From JAVJUV01 sp047314965 (lineage in GTDB: Bacteria; Pseudomonadota; Alphaproteobacteria; Rhodobacterales; Rhodobacteraceae): 64,000 nt of DNA. This document shows positions 51,354 through 60,084 of the stretch, piece after piece. The position numbers and the translations under genes were made by a program. Under the pieces are notes generated by a model, which worked only from the letters and a program-made list of their open reading frames with translations, had not been told where the DNA came from and made no database searches. The stretch is taken from positions 1-64,000 of the forward strand of contig NZ_JBLBVK010000039.1 in the NCBI RefSeq assembly GCF_047314965.1. Direction: 5' to 3'. Positions within the stretch are counted from its first letter, which is position 1, and every line of letters begins with the position of its first letter.

Positions 51354-52283
51354 TCAGTATCCGGCCGAACGGTCGACGAGATGCAGGAACGTCTCGCCCG
51401 CCTCGCCCCGCCGGATGTTCTCGGCGATGACCCTCGCGGCGGTCTCTGCCCGGGTATCCGACGCGATATGCGGCGTGACCGTCACCTTCGGATGGGCCCA
51501 GAACGCGTGCTCGGCTGGCAAGGGTTCGACGCGGAACACGTCGAGCGTCGCATGCGCGATACGGCCGCTGTCGAGCGCGGCGAGAAGCGCCTCGTCGTCG
51601 ATCAGAGGCCCCCTGCCCGGATTGATGATGAACGCCCCCTCGGGCATCAGCGCAAGGCGATCGGCATTCAGAAGGTCCCGCGTGGCTGATGTCAGCGGCA
51701 GGAGCAGGATCAGGATTTCGGCGCGGCCAAGCGCCATGTTCAGCCCTGCATCGCCGGACAGGCACTCGACACCCGGTATCTCCTTCGGTGAACGGCTCCA
51801 CCCCGCCACATCGAAGTTCATGCGACCAAGCGCCAGCGCCACCTCTCGTCCCAACTCGCCCAGCCCCAGAACGGTAACGCGCCGGCTGCGCGCCAGTGGC
51901 GGGACGTGCGGTTTCCATTGGGCATCCGTGCGGAGAATGTCCTGGTCCATGCCAAGGTGATGGCGCAGCGCGTGACCCACGCAGTACTCGACCATGCCCT
52001 CGGTCATGCCCGGATCCACCATCCGGCAGAGCGGCACGGTGAGAGTCTGGTTGCCCACCACGTTTTCAACCCCGGCCCAAAGGTTGAGAACGGCCTTGAG
52101 ACGCGTATAGGGCCGAAAGTCCTGAACCGCGCTGGAGGGCGCGTAGACGATGTAGTCGACCGACCCCGGTTCAGCTTCGGTCACGATCTCGGCTTCGATG
52201 CCTGTCTCGGCGACAGCCTTGGGCAGGACGTCTTCGTATTCGGCCCAGTCGCCGGGATTGGCTGCGAAGAAAACCCTGATCAT
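51354..52283 (-). CDS. ghrA: Glyoxylate/hydroxypyruvate reductase A (GhrA-like)
   Basis: A 309-residue D-isomer-specific 2-hydroxyacid dehydrogenase. NAD(P) motif GLGELGREVALALG (about 141-154); Arg in NPGRGPLIDDEAL, Glu in DVFRVEPLP and His in TPHIASDT form the catalytic set. It reduces glyoxylate or hydroxypyruvate to the 2-hydroxyacid. The ATG overlaps the rodA stop (ATGA). This placement behind the cell-wall operon gives no obvious functional link. Confidence 0.87.
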   Translation of the reverse strand: MIRVFFAANPGDWAEYEDVLPKAVAETGIEAEIVTEAEPGSVDYIVYAPSSAVQDFRPYTRLKAVLNLWAGVENVVGNQTLTVPLCRMVDPGMTEGMVEYCVGHALRHHLGMDQDILRTDAQWKPHVPPLARSRRVTVLGLGELGREVALALGRMNFDVAGWSRSPKEIPGVECLSGDAGLNMALGRAEILILLLPLTSATRDLLNADRLALMPEGAFIINPGRGPLIDDEALLAALDSGRIAHATLDVFRVEPLPAEHAFWAHPKVTVTPHIASDTRAETAARVIAENIRRGEAGETFLHLVDRSAGY

Positions 52284-53425
52284 CGGCTGCGCGGCCTGTG
52301 AATATGGGCCGACTGGACCAGTCCGAAAGCCGCAAGAAGAACCAGCATCGCCGAACCTCCATAGCTGACCAAGGGCAGCGGCACGCCAACGACAGGCGCC
52401 AGCCCCATGACCATAGACATGTTGACCGCGAAGAACAGGAACAGCGTGGCGGCGACACCAAGCGTCAGAAGCGCGCCGTAACGGTCCTTGTTGCCCATCG
52501 CCGAGACGATGCAGAACAGGATGATCAGGCCATAAAGCGTCAACAGCGAGAAGGCGCCAAGGAAACCGAATTCCTCGGCGAGTGTCGTGAAGATGAAGTC
52601 GGTATGCTTCTCGGGCAGGAAATTCAGCCGCGACTGCGTGCCCTGCATAAATCCCTTTCCGCTCCAGCCGCCGGAACCAAGCGCGATCTTCGACTGGGTG
52701 ATGTGATAGCCCGCGCCCAGCGGGTCGGTCGACGGGTCGAGGAAGGTGTCGATCCGCCGGAACTGGTAGTCCTTGATCAGCTGCCAGTCCGTGCCGCGCG
52801 ATGCGAAGACGGCATAAACCAGCCCGGCGCCAGCCGCGACGACCGCGATGAAGTACCACCAGGACACGCCGGCACAGAACATGACGATCCCACCCCCGGC
52901 GATCAGCAGGATCGCGGTACCGAGGTCCGGCTGCTTCAGCACCAGCGCGGTCGGGATCAACGTCAGGATTACCGGCGGCAGCACCCACAGGGGGCGCGAG
53001 ACCTTGGACAGCGGCAGCCAGTCGTAATAGGCCGCAAGCATCATAACGAGCGAGATCTTCATCAGTTCGGAAGGCTGCAAGCGAAGCGGACCGATGTCGA
53101 TCCAGCGCTGCGCGCCCATGCCGATTTCGCCCACCAGTTCGACCAGCACCAAAAGGCCCAAGGCCCCCAGGTAGGCGAGGCCGGACATCGACCGCCAGAA
53201 CCAGATCGGCACCATTCCGATGATCATCATGACGACCAGGCCGAGGGCGAAGCGTTTCATCTGCGGCTCGGCCCAGCGTTCGATATTGCCGCCTGCCACC
53301 GAGTAGAGCATCAGGAAACCAACCGACGCGACAGCCGTCAGCAACAGAACCAGCGCCCAGTTCGCATAAAGGATCTTCCGAACGCCCGTTGGGACGGTCT
53401 GGACCTTGTACTCGAGATAACTCAT
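52280..53425 (-). CDS. mrdB: Rod shape-determining protein RodA (SEDS glycosyltransferase)
   Basis: A 381-residue protein with ten membrane helices and SEDS motifs: WIDIGPLRLQPSELMKISLVM, KQPDLGTAILLIAGG, and the C-terminal GLAPVVGVPLPLVSYGGSAML. It polymerises lipid II for cell elongation together with PBP2, encoded immediately upstream with a 4-base overlap. The SEDS catalytic Asp equivalent is in the large loop after helix 7 (LPEKHTDFIF motif). Length and helix count are standard. Confidence 0.95.
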   Translation of the reverse strand: MSYLEYKVQTVPTGVRKILYANWALVLLLTAVASVGFLMLYSVAGGNIERWAEPQMKRFALGLVVMMIIGMVPIWFWRSMSGLAYLGALGLLVLVELVGEIGMGAQRWIDIGPLRLQPSELMKISLVMMLAAYYDWLPLSKVSRPLWVLPPVILTLIPTALVLKQPDLGTAILLIAGGGIVMFCAGVSWWYFIAVVAAGAGLVYAVFASRGTDWQLIKDYQFRRIDTFLDPSTDPLGAGYHITQSKIALGSGGWSGKGFMQGTQSRLNFLPEKHTDFIFTTLAEEFGFLGAFSLLTLYGLIILFCIVSAMGNKDRYGALLTLGVAATLFLFFAVNMSMVMGLAPVVGVPLPLVSYGGSAMLVLLAAFGLVQSAHIHRPRSR

Positions 53426-55365
53426 GCCCGCGTGGCCTTGGTCTCGGGTTCAAGACGCGGGCGAAGCACCATTTCCTCGTGCTGCACGCGGATGCGCTCG
53501 CGCTGATCGCTGGGGTAAGCCTCGAGCGGCGGGACGTCGCCGTACAGCGCGTAAAGCAGGATATCGCGCGATGGCGGCGCAGCGGCGGTCGACCCGCCCC
53601 CACCATGCTCGACCACCGTCGCAATCGCGTATTTCGGCTTGTCGAATGGCGCGAAGGCCACGAACAGCCCGTGGTCGCGCCGGTTCCATGGCAACTGGTC
53701 GTTCCGGAAGACCCCGCGGGCGCGTTCGGCCGCGGTGATGTTGCGGACCTGGCTGGTGCCGGTCTTGCCCGCCATCTCCATCCCCTCGGTGACGATCCGG
53801 GAGCGTGTGGCTGTACCGCGCTGACCGTTCGAGACGTTCCACATCGCCCGCCGCACCAGCGCCATCAGGTTTGCCGGAACGTTTATGTCCGGCACGTTCT
53901 CCGGCGGAACCTCGACGCCGTTGATCGACTTGATCAGGCGGGGTTTCACGGCCTTGCCGCTTGCGATCCGTGCTGTCATCACGGCCAGTTGAAGTGGCGA
54001 GGCCAGAACATCGCCCTGCCCGATCGCCGTGTTCAGCGTTTCGCCCGGGTTCCAGCGTTCACCGCGAACCTGCGCTTTCCACCGGGTGTCGGGGATGATG
54101 CCTTCCTGCACGGCAGACATGGGGATGTCGTGCTTTTCGCCCAGCCCGAATTCATGGCAGAGATCGGCAAGCCGGTCGACGCCCAGACGGTTGGCCGCCT
54201 CGTAGAAATAGACGTCGCAGGACTGGGTGATCGCATTGTTCAGGTCCATCGAACCGTGCCCGCCCCGCTTCCAGCAATGGAAGCGACGACCGCCGAAGGA
54301 CATGAAGCCCGGGCAGTAGACGGTCTCGCCCGGTCCGATCACACCGGCACGCATCGCCGCGAGCCCGGTCATCATCTTGAAGGTCGATCCGGGGGGATAA
54401 AGCCCCTGAACCGCCTTGTTGAACAGTGGCTTGTAGATGTTGTCGCGCAGTTCGCCGTAGTCCTTCGACGAGATGCCGCGCACGAAGAGGTTCGGGTCGA
54501 ACGACGGCGCTGAGGCCATCGCCAGCAGATCGCCGGTTTCGATGTCGATGACGACCGAGCCCGCGCTTTCGCCGGCCAGGCGTGCCTGGGCATAGTTCTG
54601 AAGCCCGTGGTCGATGGTCAGCTGCAGGTCTTCGCCGGGCGTGTACTCGTCGCGGCTGAGTTCGCGCATCACGCGGCCCGCAGCGTTGATCTCGATGCGC
54701 TTGGTTCCGGCCTTGCCCCGAAGCTCGGCCTCCAGCTTGGTCTCGACGCCGATCTTGCCGATCTGGAACTTTGGGATCTGCAGAAGCGGATCAGGGTCTT
54801 CGATCTTCGAGAGATCGTAGTCGCTGACCGGACCGACATAGCCGACGATATGAGCGAAATCCTCGGCCAGCGGGTAGTCCCGGCTGAGGCCGACATCGGG
54901 CGTAATTCCGGGAAGCACCGGCGCGTTTACGGCGACCTCGGCGAGATCCTCCCACGTCAGCCGGTCGGCCAGCGTCACCGGGACGAAGGGGCTGCGCCGG
55001 TACATCTCCTTCAGTGAGCGTTCGAGTTCATCCTCGTCCAGCGGAATCAGTCGACGCAGCTTCGCGATCGTCTCCTCGACGTCGCCCGCATCCTCGCGCA
55101 CGATGACGATACGGTAATTCTGGGTGTTCTGGGCCACGGGAACGCCGTGGCGGTCGTAAATGATGCCGCGCGACGGTGGAATGAGGCGCACGTTGATGCG
55201 GTTTTCCTCGGCCAGCAGACGGTACTGTTCGGCCTCCTCGACCTGCATCTGACGCATGCGGAACCCGAGCAGGCCCATGAACCCGACCTGGAGTCCGCCC
55301 AGCACGAGGCCTCGGCGTGTGACGAGGCCGGCGCTTTCCTCGGTTTCCTTGGGCGAGCGTCTCAT
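53422..55365 (-). CDS. mrdA: Penicillin-binding protein 2 (peptidoglycan transpeptidase)
   Basis: A 647-residue class-B PBP: N-terminal membrane anchor (GLVLGGLQVGFMGLLGFRMRQM), pedestal domain, and transpeptidase domain with nucleophile Ser327 in SxxK (PPGSTFK), the SCD motif at 382-384 and KTGTS near 550. The protein crosslinks glycan strands made by RodA. The ATG follows the mreD stop with overlap. Normal PBP2 size. One gene of the five-gene minus-strand block mreB-mreC-mreD-mrdA-mrdB. Confidence 0.95.
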   Translation of the reverse strand: MRRSPKETEESAGLVTRRGLVLGGLQVGFMGLLGFRMRQMQVEEAEQYRLLAEENRINVRLIPPSRGIIYDRHGVPVAQNTQNYRIVIVREDAGDVEETIAKLRRLIPLDEDELERSLKEMYRRSPFVPVTLADRLTWEDLAEVAVNAPVLPGITPDVGLSRDYPLAEDFAHIVGYVGPVSDYDLSKIEDPDPLLQIPKFQIGKIGVETKLEAELRGKAGTKRIEINAAGRVMRELSRDEYTPGEDLQLTIDHGLQNYAQARLAGESAGSVVIDIETGDLLAMASAPSFDPNLFVRGISSKDYGELRDNIYKPLFNKAVQGLYPPGSTFKMMTGLAAMRAGVIGPGETVYCPGFMSFGGRRFHCWKRGGHGSMDLNNAITQSCDVYFYEAANRLGVDRLADLCHEFGLGEKHDIPMSAVQEGIIPDTRWKAQVRGERWNPGETLNTAIGQGDVLASPLQLAVMTARIASGKAVKPRLIKSINGVEVPPENVPDINVPANLMALVRRAMWNVSNGQRGTATRSRIVTEGMEMAGKTGTSQVRNITAAERARGVFRNDQLPWNRRDHGLFVAFAPFDKPKYAIATVVEHGGGGSTAAAPPSRDILLYALYGDVPPLEAYPSDQRERIRVQHEEMVLRPRLEPETKATRA

Positions 55366-55898
55366 TGCTTGTGTCCCAACCGATCGACCTCTCCGGGAAC
55401 GATCTTCCTCAGTCCAAATGCCCTGCCGGCAAGAATGACCACCAGGGGATATGCCAGAATGGTGGCGATCAGGCCGATCAGGGTCAATCCCAGACCCGGT
55501 TGCGACACCGCAAAAAGCCCCAGGAACAGGCTATTTCCAATGAAAACGGCCGTTACGACACCCGAAACCAGCAACCATTCCAGCAGGAAAGGCGTATCCC
55601 GCAGGGTGAAAGACCGGCTGCGCAGGAATTCAGCTCCCAGCACGACCAGCGCAGTCCAAAGCCCGAGCGGACGCATGAACAAAAGATCGGCGAGGAAGAA
55701 CACCGCGGCGATCAGGAAGACCGGCACATAGTCGGGACGCATGATGACCCAGGAGAACGCAAGGAGCATCAGCACGTCTGGTCCGGGAATTTGGCCGGGT
55801 CCCATGTCCAAGGGCAACAGCTGAACGAAGGCGACTGCGATGCAGAGCGCAAGGAACAAGGCGCGATATCCCCAGAGGCCTGTTGCCGGGTCAGCCAT
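55362..55898 (-). CDS. mreD: Rod shape-determining protein MreD
   Basis: A 178-residue integral membrane protein with about five helices and the conserved MRPDYVPVFLIAAVFFLADLL segment, typical of MreD. It is part of the elongasome. The start overlaps the mreC end and the stop overlaps the mrdA start, showing one operon. Sequence of this family is poorly conserved; position confirms it. Confidence 0.9.
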   Translation of the reverse strand: MADPATGLWGYRALFLALCIAVAFVQLLPLDMGPGQIPGPDVLMLLAFSWVIMRPDYVPVFLIAAVFFLADLLFMRPLGLWTALVVLGAEFLRSRSFTLRDTPFLLEWLLVSGVVTAVFIGNSLFLGLFAVSQPGLGLTLIGLIATILAYPLVVILAGRAFGLRKIVPGEVDRLGHKQ

Positions 55899-56808
55899 CG
55901 GCGGGCTCCGGTTCTTCCTGGCTGAGCGCGATGGATGGCTGGGGCAGAAGCGGACCTACCAGCCCGTCGGGCGGCGCGATGGTTTCGCCCGGCTGATTTC
56001 GCAGGACGCGCAGGAACTCCAGCCGCTCGTAATCGGCCGTCAGACGCAACCGCAGCCGGCCATCCCGGGCAAGAACCACATTCCCCACGAGAAGGCCGGC
56101 CGGAAAGACACCACCGTCGCCCGACGACACAACGCGGTCGCCGGGACGCACTTCTTCCGGGGCTTCCAGAAAGTCCAGAACCGGAAGCGCCGAGTTGTCG
56201 CCAGCCAGCAGTGCCCGCTGGCCTGAGGGCTGAATCGTGACCGGCACACGGCTTGCGCTGTCGGTCAGAAGCAGAACCCGGCTGGAATTGCGCCCGACAC
56301 CAGAGATGCGACCCACGAGGCCCAGTCCATCGGTCACCGCCCATCCGTCCTTGATGCCGTCGCGGGCCGCGCCGACGTTCAACAGGACTGATTGCCGGAA
56401 GGGCGACCCGGAATCGGCGATTACCTGCCCTGTCACAACGGTCAGCGCCGGATCGAGCCGTACCTTGTTCAGGTCCAGAAGCTTGGCGTTTTCCTGTTCC
56501 AACTGAAGCGCGGCCTCTTTCCAGGCTTTCATCCGCTGCAGTTCGTCGCGCAGCTCGCGGTTCTGGCGCTGAAGGGCGGCGTAGGACTGGAAGCCACGGA
56601 CGAGGTTCATGGTTTCGGTGACCGGAACCAGCGCCCATTCAAGGTTCGGAACGATGGCATCAACGATTTGCGCCCTGAACCTTTCCGCGCGCGGACTGTC
56701 GATGCGCCACAGAAGGAAAACGGCGAGCAAGACAATAACAAGCCCCCCGACGGCCATACGCCGGATCGGGCGAACGTATTCTTCCTGGGAGCCGCTCTGC
56801 CGTGCCAC
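55891..56808 (-). CDS. mreC: Rod shape-determining protein MreC
   Basis: A 305-residue protein with an N-terminal membrane helix (AVGGLVIVLLAVFLLW), a coiled-coil (about 65-105, LQRQNRELRDELQRMKAWKEAALQLEQEN) and a periplasmic double beta-barrel (VTGQVIADSGSPFRQSVLLNVGA, GRISGVGRNSSRVLLLTD). It links MreB to PBP2 and RodA. The C-terminal ~40 residues are Pro/Glu-rich. Located 88 bases after mreB. Confidence 0.94.
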   Translation of the reverse strand: MARQSGSQEEYVRPIRRMAVGGLVIVLLAVFLLWRIDSPRAERFRAQIVDAIVPNLEWALVPVTETMNLVRGFQSYAALQRQNRELRDELQRMKAWKEAALQLEQENAKLLDLNKVRLDPALTVVTGQVIADSGSPFRQSVLLNVGAARDGIKDGWAVTDGLGLVGRISGVGRNSSRVLLLTDSASRVPVTIQPSGQRALLAGDNSALPVLDFLEAPEEVRPGDRVVSSGDGGVFPAGLLVGNVVLARDGRLRLRLTADYERLEFLRVLRNQPGETIAPPDGLVGPLLPQPSIALSQEEPEPADG

Positions 56809-56896
56809 GTTCGTCTCTGTCGTTGCCTCCGGCTTCCTAGCTTACAGCAAAACTCTTCAAAGAGTTGCGGCAAGTTTCCCGAAAGGAAACCTTGCC

Positions 56897-57931
56897 TTAG
56901 CTGTCATAGTCGATCACGTGCCGAAGCTGTTTCTCGTATTCCAGCGCCTTGCCCGTGCCCAGCGCCACGCAATTCAGGCTCTCGTCGGCGACGCTGATCG
57001 CCAGACCGGTCTGTTCGCGAAGCGCAAGATCAAGCTCGCCCAGAAGCGCGCCGCCTCCGGTGAGCATCACGCCGCGATCCACGATATCCGCAGCCAGATC
57101 GGGTGGCGTGGCTTCCAGCGCGGTCATGACCGCTTCGCAAATCTGTTGCACCGGTTCCGCCAGCGCCTCGGCCACCTGGGCCTGGTTGATCTCGGTTTCC
57201 TTGGGCACGCCGTTCAGAAGATCACGTCCCCGGATCTGCATCGAAGAACCGCGACCGTCATCCGGCATGCGCGCGGTGCCGATCGACGTCTTGATCCGCT
57301 CCGCGGTCGACTCGCCGATCAGCAGGTTATGCTGGCGGCGCAGATAGCTGATGATCGCCTCGTCCATCCGGTCACCGCCGACACGGACCGAGCGGGCGTA
57401 GACGATGTCGCCCAGCGAAAGGACCGCAACTTCGGTGGTTCCGCCGCCGATATCCACGACCATGTTGCCGGTCGGATCGGTGATCGGCATGCCGGCCCCG
57501 ATGGCGGCTGCGATCGGTTCGGCGATCAGACCGGCGCGCCGGGCGCCCGCGGAAAGGACCGATTGGCGAATCGCCCGCTTTTCAACCGGCGTCGCCCCGT
57601 GCGGCACGCAGACGATCACCTTCGGCTTCGAGAAGGTGCCGCGCTTGTGCACCTTGCGGATGAATTCCTTGATCATGGCCTCGGCCACGTCGAAGTCGGC
57701 AATCACGCCTTCGCGCATGGGCCGAATCGCCTGGATGCTTCCGGGCGTGCGGCCCAGCATCAGCTTGGCATCCTCGCCCACGGCCAGAACCTTCTTCTGG
57801 CCGTCTTTCACGTGATAGGCCACGACCGAAGGCTCGTTCAGGATGATTCCCTTGCCTTTTACGTAGACGAGCGTGTTCGCCGTCCCGAGGTCGATCGCCA
57901 TATCTGTAGAGAACAATCCGCCGAAGGCCAT
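56897..57931 (-). CDS. mreB: Rod shape-determining actin homologue MreB
   Basis: A 344-residue actin-fold ATPase: phosphate 1 motif MAIDLGTANTLVYV, AIGAGMPITDPTGNMVVDIGGGTTE and VMLTGGGALLGEL adenosine motif. It polymerises under the membrane to direct lateral wall synthesis. ATG 57931 is chosen because GGGGCG precedes it and the family starts there; the open frame continues to 58072. First gene of the cell-shape operon. Confidence 0.96.
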   Translation of the reverse strand: MAFGGLFSTDMAIDLGTANTLVYVKGKGIILNEPSVVAYHVKDGQKKVLAVGEDAKLMLGRTPGSIQAIRPMREGVIADFDVAEAMIKEFIRKVHKRGTFSKPKVIVCVPHGATPVEKRAIRQSVLSAGARRAGLIAEPIAAAIGAGMPITDPTGNMVVDIGGGTTEVAVLSLGDIVYARSVRVGGDRMDEAIISYLRRQHNLLIGESTAERIKTSIGTARMPDDGRGSSMQIRGRDLLNGVPKETEINQAQVAEALAEPVQQICEAVMTALEATPPDLAADIVDRGVMLTGGGALLGELDLALREQTGLAISVADESLNCVALGTGKALEYEKQLRHVIDYDS

Positions 57932-58221
57932 TTTCTGTCGCCCCAATCTCACTTCGGGTCCGCCAAACCTGCCCAAGACGAACCAGTTGTCTATATATGC
58001 CTCCGCCGCGCGGTCCGAAAGAGACGTCGCCACGGAATCAGGCGCTATTCTGCCGTAGTTGCGCAAAGGCATTAACTACGATTCTCTATCAAACCCTAAA
58101 ACACGGCGTCATTGTGGCCTAATAGGGAACAATAGGCGGCCCTGAGGCAAATCCGCATCCGATGCTTGAGCAACGCCTTCCCTCTGGGCAAGATAAGGAA
58201 AACCCGTCATTGGGTGGTGGC
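57932..58221. promoter_or_regulatory. Divergent promoter region of mreB and dctB
   Basis: About 290 bases between mreB (left) and dctB (right). The 58075-58140 stretch is AT-richer and probably holds promoters in both directions. No clear operator was seen. Confidence 0.4.
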
Positions 58222-60084
58222 ATGACGCTCGAAGGCCGAAAAACCCCCTTCTTTCACAGCATCCTTTTCAGGGTCGCGCTGGCTTGCGCGGTGATTTTTG
58301 GGCTGGGCCTCGCAGTCAAACCCTCGATTGAACGCATCTTCCTGGAACGGATCGCCGAAGACGGCAATTCCACCCTGAACATCGCGGTGAAGGGTCTGGA
58401 CAGCACTCTGGACCGGTTCGAGCCGCTGGCAAAGCTGATCGCGGAACGACCGATTCTCACGCAGCTTCTCAGGGACCCGGGGAACCAGGGCATTCTGCCA
58501 TTCGTGAACGAACAACTCAGGCTGACGGCGCTGACGCTGGGTGTTTCGGACGTCTATCTGATGGATATCGGCGGCACGACCATCGCCGCCAGCAATTACC
58601 GCAAAGATACGTCCTTCGTCGGCCAGAACTACAGCTACCGCCCCTATTTCCAGCAGGCGCTGGAGGGTGGCCTCGGCCGGTATTTCGCGCGCGGAACGAC
58701 AACCGGGCAGCGCGGATACTTCTTCGCCGCCCCGGTGCTGGACGGGACGCGGATTGTCGGTGTGCTGGCGGTCAAGTTCCTTGTCGACCCGTTCGAACTG
58801 TCGTGGCAGGGCGGAACGAGCGAGATCATCGTCTCCGACCTGAACGGCGTCATCTTCATGTCAAGCCGTCCGGACTGGCATTTCCGCACTCTCTTGCCGT
58901 TACCTCGGGAGGCGACGGACAAGGTCGCGGCGACGCAGCAATACCCGCTGGACAGGTTGATCCCGCTTGAGGTCGAAACGCCGGCGTCCGACGCATCGCA
59001 GACCCTGATGTCGGTCGAAGGACACGACTATGTGCTGAACTCGGCGTTCCTGCCGGAAGTGGGCTGGACGGTCCAGCTGCTTTCACCCGCGGGTCCCGCA
59101 CGCACACAGACGCTCACCGTTCTCCTTGCCATGGGCCTGTTCGCTCTGCTCCTGGCATTGGCCGCGGCGATCCTCCTGCAAAGACAGACACGGGCGCGCG
59201 AGCGCGACGAGGAACGGCGCCTCGCGCAAGAGGAACTTGAGCGCGAGGTCAGGCTGCGGACAAGCGACCTGAACGCCGCCAACAAGCGGCTGACGCTGGA
59301 AATCGAGGAGCGCCGCTCGACGGAAAAGCGCCTGCGCAATACGCAGAAGGAGCTTGTACAGGCCGGCAAACTGGCCGCGCTTGGCCAGATGTCGGCGGCC
59401 CTGAGCCATGAGATCAACCAGCCGCTGGCCGCTGTGAAGGGCTTTGCCGAGAACGCTGCCGCCTACATCGACCGAAAGCGCTTCTCGGAAGCCCGCGAAA
59501 ACGTGACCCGCATCAGCCACATGGCCGACCGGATGGCTACGCTTTCAGGACACTTGCGCAATTTCGCGCGTCGCCCGCAGGAAACCATAGGCTCGGTCGA
59601 CCTCAGCCTTGTGCTCGACGACGCCCTGGAACTGATGGGGCCGCGACTGACCAAGGCGGGGGCCGTGGTGGAGCGCAGCGCTGATACGACCGAGCCACTT
59701 TGGGTCACGGGCGGCCGGGTCCGGCTGCAGCAGGTCTTCGTCAACCTCATCAGCAACGCGCTCGACGCGATGGAGCACGAGGATACGCCGAAGATCGTCA
59801 TCACCAGAACAAGTCAGGGAAGTGGCCGCGTCTGCATCCGTGTCAGCGATCGCGGCCCCGGTCTGGAGACGGACACCGCGGGCCGGGTCTTCGATCCGTT
59901 TTTCACGACGAAATCGCCGGGCAAGGGATTGGGGCTTGGACTCTCGATCTCGTACAACATCGTCGAGGACTTCGGCGGGCACCTGTCGGCGGAGAACAAC
60001 CCCGATGGTCCCGGTGCGTGTTTCAGCGTCGATCTGGCTCTGGCCAATCCAGCTGACGGCCACAAGGACGTCGCGGCGGAATGA
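58222..60084 (+). CDS. dctB: Sensor histidine kinase DctB
   Basis: A 620-residue membrane sensor. One helix near the N-terminus, a periplasmic double-PAS (dCache) domain (about 40-300, with VYLMDIGGTTIAASNY and YFARGTTTGQRGYFF), a second helix (LLAMGLFALLLALAAAI), a coiled-coil, HisKA (about 375-440, phospho-His in ALSHEINQPLAA), and HATPase (NLISNALDAM, DRGPGLE, GKGLGLGLS). DctB senses C4-dicarboxylates in known systems. The ATG at 58222 has GGTGG; 58162 is an in-frame alternative. Overlaps dctD by 4 bases. Confidence 0.9.
   Translation: MTLEGRKTPFFHSILFRVALACAVIFGLGLAVKPSIERIFLERIAEDGNSTLNIAVKGLDSTLDRFEPLAKLIAERPILTQLLRDPGNQGILPFVNEQLRLTALTLGVSDVYLMDIGGTTIAASNYRKDTSFVGQNYSYRPYFQQALEGGLGRYFARGTTTGQRGYFFAAPVLDGTRIVGVLAVKFLVDPFELSWQGGTSEIIVSDLNGVIFMSSRPDWHFRTLLPLPREATDKVAATQQYPLDRLIPLEVETPASDASQTLMSVEGHDYVLNSAFLPEVGWTVQLLSPAGPARTQTLTVLLAMGLFALLLALAAAILLQRQTRARERDEERRLAQEELEREVRLRTSDLNAANKRLTLEIEERRSTEKRLRNTQKELVQAGKLAALGQMSAALSHEINQPLAAVKGFAENAAAYIDRKRFSEARENVTRISHMADRMATLSGHLRNFARRPQETIGSVDLSLVLDDALELMGPRLTKAGAVVERSADTTEPLWVTGGRVRLQQVFVNLISNALDAMEHEDTPKIVITRTSQGSGRVCIRVSDRGPGLETDTAGRVFDPFFTTKSPGKGLGLGLSISYNIVEDFGGHLSAENNPDGPGACFSVDLALANPADGHKDVAAE

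Noticed and set aside
51354..53624. A 756-residue open frame covering ghrA and rodA on the minus strand
   Set aside because: Only the C-terminal 309 residues (GhrA) look like protein; the rest is out of frame with the clear RodA gene, which fully overlaps it.
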